Assembly (NCBI GenBank): GCA_963921825.1
Contig: OY997594.1
Span: 18,109,001 to 18,173,000 of the forward strand
Direction: 5' to 3'
DNA: 64,000 bases
DNA from: Erodium maritimum
Taxonomy: Eukaryota; Streptophyta; Magnoliopsida; Geraniales; Geraniaceae
In this document: in pieces, positions 56,919-64,000 of the stretch
Layout of the letters: every line of letters starts with the position of its first letter
Position numbering within the stretch: the first letter of the stretch is position 1
Translations under genes and position numbers: made by a program
The notes under the pieces: generated by a model
What the model was told of the DNA's origin: nothing
Databases searched by the model: none
What the model saw: the letters and a program-made list of their open reading frames with translations, nothing else

Positions 56919-58460
56919 TCAAGAATCATCCTCTGTTGGGTCGACATCTGGTGGTGGGGGTTGGCTTCGAAGATCATCAATTTGGGCTTCAAGGGTAGAT
57001 ATGAGTCTTCGCAGTTGGGACTTGCAAAACTTATGGTCTGCCATAGCCTCTTCGTCGTAGGAAGATGTATCCGTCCCCACTAGGGACTTGTAGTTGGCGA
57101 GGTTTGCTTCCCACTGTTGGGTTAATGTCTGTATCATGCGATACTTTTCTGCATGTTGTTCGCCACGTGAACGTTGAGCCTCAAACCGTGCACGTTCAGC
57201 GTCGATTCGTGCACGTTCCAGTTCGGCGAAGGTAGACATTTGGGCCGTGAGGACGGTCCCCTTCTTTGCGGCCTTCGTTGCCTTCTTCCCTTGCGGTCGG
57301 CGAGGGGGACGTGGGGCGGCCTCAGGGGATGGGGGTGTGTCGCTGAGAGGGACCTGAGTCCCCTCGTAGTTCTCGCTTCCTCCCCATTCTGGTGGTTGGG
57401 ACTCACCACTGAGATGTGTGCCCTCGTCCCCTGTGCTTGTGGGTGGGGTTGAGCTGTAAGCCCCAGCCTCATCCAACCGCTGTCGTTGTTGGCGTACCTG
57501 ACTGCGAACAGTTCCCATTGTGCCCTCCTGGGCACTGAACTTCTCATTGCCCTCGAGCCTCATGACCCAATGATCCAGGTCGAACTTTATTGGGTGGTCT
57601 TTCACCACTTTCCCATCATTCTCCCACATTTGCTTCGCACGTCTCAAGTGCTCTTCCTGGTTTGCGCCGCTCGGCTTCTCGGCCTTGGACCTCTTCATAT
57701 AGCCGAGCATCCTCCTTGTCTGGCTGGAACCTCTGAGCCAACGTTTCTTGATAGCTTCCCAGCGGCGATGTGGGTAACCTCCCTTGGAGTTGTATTTCCT
57801 CTGCACTTCGCACCAGAATGTGCTGCCGGTTTGAGAGTTTCCCTTGACGGCGTCTTTGGTAGTGCTCAACCAGCAAGTTATGAGGTGGTGGTCCTCCTCC
57901 TTGCTGAATGTCCGGCCCTCCGGATCTGGTTCTTCGGGTTGGGCTCGGGGTTGTGCTCGGGCTCGGGCAGGGGCTTGGGCTCGTCGTTGGGAAGGTCCGA
58001 CAGAGGATGATGGTTGGGGGGGTTTGTACGTCGGGTAGTGGATGACCCTCGTAGTTGTAGAATTGGGGTGGCATGCCCCATTGTGAGGGCACTTGGAACG
58101 GTGGCGTCTGGAAACCTTGTGGGGGCATGCCCCATTGTGATGGCACTTGGAAGCCTGGCGCCATTTGGAAATGTGGGGGACGGTATTGCCCTAATAAATT
58201 TTTTTAATACAATAAATTAAGTAAAATAATAAAATAAGTGCAAAAAATGAATACAATGCATTAATACAATAAATTAAGTAAAAAAATTACGTTACATAAA
58301 TAATAAGTTTGCACTTACCTGAACTCGACCCCGGGTTCGAGTTTGGGGAGTTGGAGCGATTGCCCGTTAGAATGTCTCCGAAACCTCGTGCCAGTTCGTC
58401 CTCGGTGAATCCTACTTCGTCACCAGCTGAATGTGCACGAGACCCAGCGTCGCCCGACAT
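56919..58460 (-). pseudogene. PIF/Harbinger-associated SANT/Myb-like gene, two exons
   Basis: Exon 1 (58,319-58,460) encodes MSGDAGSRAHSAGDEVGFTE and ends CAG|GTAAGT. Exon 2 starts after TTATTAG at about 58,193. The junction keeps frame and gives SSSG|QYRPPHFQMAPGFQVPSQ, then a second QVPSQWGMPPQ. At 58,016-58,022 a run of seven C (coding strand) shifts the frame; with six it would continue into PEGRTFSKEEDHHLITCWLS, TGSTFWCEVQRKYN and YPHRRWEAIKKRW. That is the trihelix/SANT-type DNA-binding fold of the second ORF of plant PIF/Harbinger transposons (often annotated GST T3-like). A coiled-coil-like region (ELERARIDAERARFEAQRS) and the stop at 56,919 follow. The SANT protein helps the transposase; none is present here. 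Confidence 0.75.
58193..58318 (-). other. Intron of the SANT-like gene
   Basis: About 126 bp, AT-rich, GTAAGTGCAAAC donor and TTATTAG acceptor. The plus strand shows TACAATAAATTAAGTAAAA twice (58,208 and 58,264), a small internal duplication. Confidence 0.6.
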
Positions 58461-58559
58461 TTTTCACGAGAATAATTGAAACGAGAGAGGAGAATTTGGG
58501 AAGGAGAGAATGAAGTTGGATAGTTGAAGTAGAAAGTGGTGAGAAAAAAAAGAGAGGAG

Positions 58560-58650
58560 AGGGGTATTTATAGGAGTTTTTTTTGCTGATTTTTGAATTA
58601 AAAAAAACTAGCCGTTATTACCTCCAACGGTCGGGACACGTGGCGAAGGC
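58560..58650 (-). promoter_or_regulatory. TATA and G-box of the SANT-like gene
   Basis: CTATAAATACC core at 58,565-58,572, 105 bp upstream of ATG 58,460, and CACGTG at 58,637-58,642. The stretch 58,640-58,840 is very GC-rich and ends CCGTTGTGCCTGCTCTAA, a candidate transposon terminus with TAA. Confidence 0.5.
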
Positions 58651-58849
58651 AGACGCTGCCAGCGCAGCAGAAGGCGCGCCGGCGCGTCCACCGCGCCCTG
58701 CCAGCGAGAGGGGATCGGGAGCGCGTGCAAGGGGAGCGAGGCCGAGTTTTTCCGCCTCCACAGCGGAACGGCCAGCGCGCCCGACCAGCGAACGCGACGG
58801 CGCGAGGAGCGGGGCCGTTCCGTTGTGCCTGCTCTAACATGCTTTGAGC

Positions 58850-59560
58850 TTTGTTTTCACGATCCTAACCTGAGTTTACCTTTTGTTGCATTTCCCAAGT
58901 ATCACCTTTCCATTTTTTGCACGAAGTATCAATTTTAGTCAAAATTAACAGGGACGTTAGTTGTGGATGAGAAAAGTCCAAAATGCCCACAACAAAAAAT
59001 GTTATTCCGTGCAAAATAAGGAAAGGTCATAGTTGGAAAGTGCAAAAGCAGGTCAAACTCAACTTCAGATTATTGACTTTCGTTGAGGGCATTTCATTAT
59101 TTTTCCATCGAAAACTAACGTTCCTATTAATTTTAACGACAAACGATAATCCGTGCAAAAAATAAAAAGATGATAGTTGAGAAATACAACAAAAAGTAAA
59201 CCCAAATTAAGATCACAAAAACAAAACTCAAAATAAATAAAAAAAACCGTAGTTTTCCCTTTACCAAATATCATTAAAAACAACAAACTTTATCAACAAG
59301 CTGAATGGAAATATGACCCCGGCAAGGAAAAGTTGCACACAATATTCATCCATAACCATAAAGATTCCATAACAAAGCCTTAATAGCGACTATAAAGCCT
59401 GCCATCTTGCAGCTCGCACGACTCTGCACAAGTCGCAAACTTAAGGTTTAATTACCCTTATTACAAGCAAACAAACGAAATATAAACTGGTCCTTCATTT
59501 CAGGATCATCATCATATCTTCATCCTCTTTGCATACTATGGACTGATTGCTCTGCGAGCA
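58850..59560. other. Intergenic, no gene seen
   Basis: AT-rich. TCAATTTTAGTCAAAATTAACAGGGACG at 58,930 and its partial reverse complement near 59,110 (AACGTTCCTATTAATTTTAACG) form an imperfect inverted repeat about 180 bp apart, possibly a small MITE. 59,280-59,560 is probably 3' flank of member 4, resembling the flank of member 2 near 40,940-41,130. Confidence 0.4.
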
Positions 59561-59564
59561 AGGG

Positions 59565-60125
59565 TTAGACTTCCGTGAGGACATATTTATGCTGCAACCA
59601 AAGGTAAGAGGAAGAGCTATTTGTATCCGACATGTCCGACGAAATGGGCTGCCAATCAAATGGAATATGCTGCAACCCAGGTAAAGCCACCTCACCAGGG
59701 TTCAAAGGGACCGCCTCTACGTGCCAGAATACCCAATTCAACGTCGCGCCGCTGTTCGGCTCATGGTGGCTTGGCTCGCAGCAGGAATGAAGAAGCTCGC
59801 CGACCCATCTCATGAGATGCACTGCCCAATTCTGGCTCTTGGGCTCCTGCAAAAGCTTGTCGCCCCTGCTTTTCAGCTTCACACCATCACCATCGGGTAT
59901 GGGCTGCCAATCCACCTTCCCGTCGGTGGCGGTGAGGTAGAGGCCGAAACAGCTCTTGAGCCGAATCACGTTTGGCTTCCCTTCCACCCTCTCCACGAGC
60001 CACCTGGCATTCGGGGACGAGCCGTCACCGCTCTCCCCAACGGTCGCTTTGTCGTCACGGGCCACCATGTATGCGCCATTGTGGTTCTGTAGCCTGATGG
60101 CTGTTGCTTTACCGAGCTGCTCCAT
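59565..60125 (-). CDS. DUF569 domain protein, member 4
   Basis: 186 residues from ATG 60,125. An upstream in-frame ATG at 60,218 lies in the promoter-like part and would add 31 residues unlike any family start. The DUF569 core (residues 1-85) contains AIRLQNHNGAYMVARDDKAT, DGSSPNARWLVERVEGKPNV, IRLKSCFGLYLTATDGKVDW and GVKLKSRGDKLLQ. Then come NWAVHLMRWVGELLHSCCEP, EPNSGATLNWVFWHVEAVP and a short tail without the YDSGQRNS repeat. It is most like member 2 in the core and member 3 in the EPNSGATL segment. Single exon, no stops. I see no clear TATA box. Confidence 0.85.
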   Translation of the reverse strand: MEQLGKATAIRLQNHNGAYMVARDDKATVGESGDGSSPNARWLVERVEGKPNVIRLKSCFGLYLTATDGKVDWQPIPDGDGVKLKSRGDKLLQEPKSQNWAVHLMRWVGELLHSCCEPSHHEPNSGATLNWVFWHVEAVPLNPGEVALPGLQHIPFDWQPISSDMSDTNSSSSYLWLQHKYVLTEV

Positions 60126-60363
60126 TAAGGAAACAGAGCAAGAAGCAGAGGATATGGTTTTGTGAAATGAAAAAGAGGGAGCTTTGATAGTCTTGTTTGT
60201 GCAAGAACGGTGAGACACAGTAGAGTAGTGATAGTGACATAGTCAATATTTAATGTTAGGTAAAGAAATATAAAAATGACTGAGACTTGAACAAGTCATG
60301 AAGAAGATGATGATAAATTAAGACTTGTACATGGTAGGTTGATGATCCAGTTTTGTATTAGCT

Positions 60364-60410
60364 ACGCGTGGAGAGTGTGAAAAGTACCGACCAATAAGTC
60401 GGGAAGTTCT
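60364..60410 (-). promoter_or_regulatory. Distal CGCG box of member 4
   Basis: ACGCGT at 60,364-60,369, 239 bp upstream of the ATG, followed by AAGTACCGACCAATAAGTCG and GTTCTGGTT, the motif order seen upstream of the other members. Confidence 0.4.
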
Positions 60411-60900
60411 GGTTTTAATTAATTTATAAGAGATTGTTTACTTTTGAACGTTTCCCAATGGTGGGGTACATTGGAACTATTTCTAGAAGACAAACAGTAC
60501 AGCGTTCACTTCTGAACTCAGTTGTTTTGTCGGAGATTAGGAAGTGGGCGCGTGTACCATTATCTAGGTCCTACATTGTCCTATAATTATGCTGCTGAGG
60601 TTTTTTTCTTGATCAGCACAACAGATTTAGATTAAAATTTTTTTTCGAGATAAAAAAATACGTTGATACAAAATCTTTGTAGAAAACAACTATGCCACCA
60701 ATCAAGGGAGAAACAAAGGCTAACCAAAAGGATAAAGGGCATCCTAATAAGGATCATAGTCTATCCAAGAAGAAACAAGACAAACTATACACCAAACTTA
60801 GCTAACCCCAAGGAAATAGTATCAAAACCAAGGAAATGAGCTATTAAAATTCAAATGAGGTAGCTTGCTTGCGGCTAAAGGCATTGCAGCTGAAAATCTT

Positions 60901-62011
60901 TTTTTTTGATAAGCTCGAAAATTTATTAACAAGACCGATTCCAAAAAGAGAACCGGAATGCCCTGATTCAAGAAGAATCAGGGTAAAAGAGGCCAAAAGA
61001 CCCGAACAACGCTTACAGAGGAGTTCTGCTAAGGGGGAACTATAAGGATACCCTTATCCCAAGAACAAAAAAACCAAGAACAGAAAAAAAACAAACAAAA
61101 AACAACCGACACAAAACAACCAAACAACAACTATTTGGCTGAATTTTGACGGGCCTTATGAGACACTCTCCATAAGGTCGAAGCAGGGGGCGCTGCTTTA
61201 ATGGCACGTTCCCGGGTCAAAGAGCGGTCCCTCGACCGAGTAACAACAGTATAAGTTGACCATCAGCTCTGACGAGATTGAAGGAGGGCGTCCTTCCACG
61301 GGCTACTCTCCTTCTCATTCGCGTTTACCGGAACCTCCATCCCTTCGATATTATCTACCGAATCCGTCACCACACCGTCCCGACAAACCTCCTTAACTGG
61401 GCCTACCGCAACATCTGCAAGAACCCTCTCCGAAGCCATAGTTTCAGCAGCACAAGATGGATCAACAACACACCGGGCTTGTGTGAAGCCCACAAATGAA
61501 TCCTTACCATCCAAGCCCAAAGATTCACCAGTAGAAATCGAATCTGCAGAACACGCCTGAGATTGAGCAAGACAATCCACAGGAGAAATTGATTGGTCTT
61601 TACTACATCCCGAAAAATCAGCAGTGACAGCCGAAGTTAAACCACCAAAATCGATTCCAAAGTTTGAAATAGAATCGTGAAAGATATGAGGATATTGAAC
61701 AATCTGCGTTCGAATCTCCTCCTTCAACCAGTCTACCACCAAGGTCGAATTCCGGCCACCGTCGATCAACAACTTCAATAACTTCCCATCCTTCAAGTTG
61801 GCTTTGAGGTCCTGCATATCCAACGAACCAGAGCGTCCAACCAACATGCTCTGTTTTGGAACTTTACAGCAGAGCCCGCTCAAAACATCGTCGTCCTGCC
61901 CTAAACTCTGAGAAGACAGACAATCTCCCTTCCCCATTGACACCGACTTCTGCAAAAACGAAGCAGCCTCTTCCACACGACTTGATGGAGGCACAAAATT
62001 CATGCTCTGTT
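60901..62011 (-). mobile_element. LINE nested in the 3' UTR of another LINE
   Basis: TTGCAGCTGAAAATCTT (60,884-60,900) and TTGCAGCTGAGAATCTT (62,012-62,028) flank the segment, a 17-bp target duplication with one mismatch. The minus-strand 3' end is TTAATAAATTTTCGAGCTTA plus poly(A), the same 3' tail family as 27,831-28,087. Its 1.1 kb contains one ORF followed directly by the 3' UTR, with no RT, so it lacks ORF2. Confidence 0.85.
61263..62003 (-). CDS. ORF of nested LINE, ORF1-like, unknown
   Basis: 246 codons from ATG 62,003, only 8 bp inside the element's 5' end. It starts MNFVPPSSRVEEAASFLQKS and contains NLKDGKLLKLLIDGGRN and a Ser/Asp/Val-rich second half; it ends SPWKDALLQSRQS. No CCHC, RRM or DUF4283 motif is visible. 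Upstream in-frame codons to 62,147 belong to the host LINE and are not part of this gene. After the stop the frame continues open for 39 codons (ending AKAR-type basic residues), so the stop may be secondary. It could be ORF1 of a LINE family or a truncated part of one. Confidence 0.4.
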   Translation of the reverse strand: MNFVPPSSRVEEAASFLQKSVSMGKGDCLSSQSLGQDDDVLSGLCCKVPKQSMLVGRSGSLDMQDLKANLKDGKLLKLLIDGGRNSTLVVDWLKEEIRTQIVQYPHIFHDSISNFGIDFGGLTSAVTADFSGCSKDQSISPVDCLAQSQACSADSISTGESLGLDGKDSFVGFTQARCVVDPSCAAETMASERVLADVAVGPVKEVCRDGVVTDSVDNIEGMEVPVNANEKESSPWKDALLQSRQS

Positions 62012-62640
62012 TTGCAGCTGAGAATCTTTTGAAACACTTATTTTGCTTGCGGCTGAAGGAAATGTAACTAATGCTCTTTTCAAAAAGTCCAGTTGCTTGC
62101 AGCTGAAGAAACTTAGCAACAAAGGGAGCCAAATGGTGTTGAAGCATTGAATCAACTCAGAGCAAAAATGGACTACTCTTCGAGGTGCTGAAGATCACAT
62201 AGCATCAGACAAAACGCTAGGGGGTTTCTTGAAAAAGCATGATTGTAAGCCAGGCAAATAATGGAGTGTTCGATTGAGGAGTATAATATAGCATCTGTAA
62301 CCATGAGAACCTGTAGGAAGGAAGAGCTGCAACACCTGCAAAGAAGAAACACTCAACCTAAGGAAATTCTACCCTCACACCAGAACCAGAAATAGGACCC
62401 CCACACAAGAACCAGAATAGATCAAAGCAACAACAAAGGAACCTTACCAAACTCACAACAGTACCCAAACCACCCAAACCCTTCCCAGAACCCAACCCCA
62501 AGAAAGCCAAAGCAAAACAAAAGTCCTCAGAAGAGAGGAGAGGAAATACACCAAAATACCCAAAGAACCAAATCACAAAAGAAGCAGCAGAGAGAATGGT
62601 TGATCCAAGCATATTGCAGATCTTGTAAGAAGCAGACTCA

Positions 62641-64000
62641 TCAAACATTAGAGGAAATTCTCCTCTGATAGCAGGACTTAGGAGAGCTTAGCCAAGAGTT
62701 ATATGAGAAAAAATAGGCATTGTTTTTTAATTTAGCCCATTCCCAATTATAAGCTTGGCTTTGGATTTTTTGGAAAATGTCTTCTGTAGAAAGAAAAAGA
62801 CCTTCAAAGACAGCTTCATTCCTTGCAAGCCATAATTGCCAACAAGTGATTTGAATCAGATTCCTCCACACTTTCTTGTATTTTAGAGGAGCCAAGGTTG
62901 CCCAAGATGTGAAGAGGGATTTTATGGACTTTGGCATGGACCAAAAAATCCCCCACCAAAGTAATACCAAACTCCAAACTCTCCAAGCTCTGAAACAATG
63001 TACCAAGGTGTGAGATGCATCTTCCAAGTCATCATTGAATATTGGACATAAAATTCCTTGTAGAGATAGTTGTAACCCTCTTTTTTCAAGAAAACATCTA
63101 GTGGGGATGGCTTCCATGCAAGCTAGCCACCAATAGGCTGTAATTTTTGGAGGAATACCAGTGATCCACAAAGCTTTGGTCCATGAGACATTAATTGAAG
63201 GAGCTGAGGTTTGATTGTCCAGTAGGTTGTACAACCTTTTGACAGAGAATCCTTTTGAGTCCCCAACCCAAACAAGAAGATCCTTCTCTTGAGTTAAAAT
63301 GATATTTGCTAATATTTGTTGAAGAGTGTTCCAGTTTGCTTCTGCTCTCCCTTTAGGATTTCTTCTGAAAAATAGATCCCATTCCCCATCTATGCAAGCT
63401 TCAGCCACAAGCAATTTTGTTATTTGTAGAGAGGATATAAAGTCTTGGAAAAAGGGTTTTGAAAGGATGATCACCCCACCAAATGTCATGCCAGAAAAGC
63501 ACTTTACCTCCATCCCCCAATATCCAGGACATACCTCTAATTCCAAACAAATGCCCAAAAAAAGGATCAACATTAATGGATAAAATATGACTCATGAAGC
63601 TGGTATTTCCAATTTCTGAAAAAATAGAGGGATCCCATTCTGAGATAGACCAACCATATTTGCTACAGATCACTCTCTTCCATAGTGAGTTTGAATCAAG
63701 AGCAAATCTCCACCACCACTTGGCAAGGAGGGCTATATTCATTTTAGCCAATTTTTTTATACCCAGACCACCTTCTCGATTTTATTTACATACATTATTC
63801 CAATTGACTTTCCAAAAGGATCTAGGATTTGAGGATCCATGCCACAGAAACCTCCTTTGCCAGGACTCCATTTCTCTGAGAACAACTTTGGGGACTTTGA
63901 TTATTGAGAAGAAATATAATGGGAGGGCACTTAGAGTGGACTTTATGAGTGTGATTCTCCCCCCTAATGACAACAATTTAGCCTGCCATAGCCCTAATGC
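62641..64000 (-). pseudogene. LINE ORF2 C-terminal: RT end and zf-RVT
   Basis: The frame begins LSLGGRITLIKSTLSALPLY and FFSIIKVPKVVLREMESWQR (63,976-63,800), the terminal part of a plant LINE reverse transcriptase. A stop at 63,779-63,781 and a frameshift near 63,410 break it. It continues with EGGLGIKKLAKMNIALLAKW, IDGEWDLFFRRN and WTKALWITGIPPKITAYWWL, then CPIFNDDLEDASHTLVHC. This is zf-RVT with the second Cys replaced by Phe. It ends at about 62,641. Inactive; endonuclease and RT core are beyond the window. Confidence 0.85.

Larger units (their letters stand above)
60640..64000 (-). mobile_element. LINE running off the window, with nested LINE
   Basis: The minus strand runs from ORF2 (63,976 down to 62,641) into a 3' UTR (62,640-62,012), which continues after the nested element at 60,883-60,640 and ends in an A-rich tail (T-run at about 60,640). 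The two UTR parts share the GCAGCTGAA...GCCGCAAGCA pattern, which supports the join. The 5' part of ORF2, ORF1 and the promoter lie beyond the window. Confidence 0.8.

Noticed and set aside
57134..58010. Plus-strand frames (92 and 174 codons) opposite the SANT-like gene
   Set aside because: They are antisense to a gene supported by splice sites and conserved SANT motifs.
61263..62147. 294-codon continuous frame
   Set aside because: It crosses the border of the nested LINE; codons upstream of ATG 62,003 belong to the host LINE. Only 61,263-62,003 is kept.

Overview
This window is eukaryotic, from a flowering plant and most likely a eudicot. It has plant-only DUF569 genes, plant LTR retrotransposons with an initiator-Met tRNA primer-binding site, LINEs whose ORF1 carries an RRM, a PIF/Harbinger-type SANT/Myb-like gene, and spliceosomal introns. 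Gene density is very low and transposons, many nested, make up most of the sequence. Family names come from motifs read by eye; no database search was possible.

Layout. (1) 1-18,835 is a degenerate satellite array of about 80-bp and 160-bp modules. It is broken by an island at about 1,552-2,890 holding two exons of a dead taxilin-like gene, by a 6.8-kb non-coding LTR element (4,725-11,492) with PBS and near-perfect TSD, and by an inverted fragment of the same family (about 12,202-13,232). (2) 18,836-24,433 is a Ty3/gypsy pol relic (minus strand) whose integrase tail is split by another LTR of the satellite-associated family. (3) 24,434-29,500 holds an RRM-ORF1 LINE with 13-bp TSDs and no ORF2, a 257-bp LINE stub with a perfect 19-bp TSD, a DUF4283 relic, and a short ORF under a Harbinger-like promoter. 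(4) 29,848-60,125 carries four DUF569 paralogues, all on the minus strand (29,848-30,438; 41,194-41,877; 55,111-55,971; 59,565-60,125), with recognisably duplicated upstream regions. (5) Between them lie a hAT-like element with 8-bp TSDs that swallowed an LTR, a LINE-like retroposon that swallowed a solo LTR, a LINE containing a solo LTR that itself contains an opposite-strand solo LTR, a dead LINE ORF2, a Ty1/copia gag-pol relic, and a two-exon PIF/Harbinger-type SANT gene with a homopolymer frameshift. (6) 60,640-64,000 is a LINE running off the window end with a second LINE nested in its 3' UTR.

The likely functional host genes are the four DUF569 genes. DUF569 proteins have a fascin-like beta-trefoil fold and no firmly established biochemical role. 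The paralogues differ mainly in their C-terminal tails. Member 2 has three copies of a YDSGQRNS-type peptide, member 1 one related copy, member 3 a looser version and member 4 none. Members 2-4 share a MRWVGELL(Q/H) segment, duplicated in member 3. All four have a CGCG box 239-377 bp upstream of the start codon, and three have TATA boxes. No previously unknown enzymatic or defence system was found. The most novel material is the tail diversification of this cluster, the satellite with its captured exons, and a set of LINE-like elements that have ORF1 but no ORF2.
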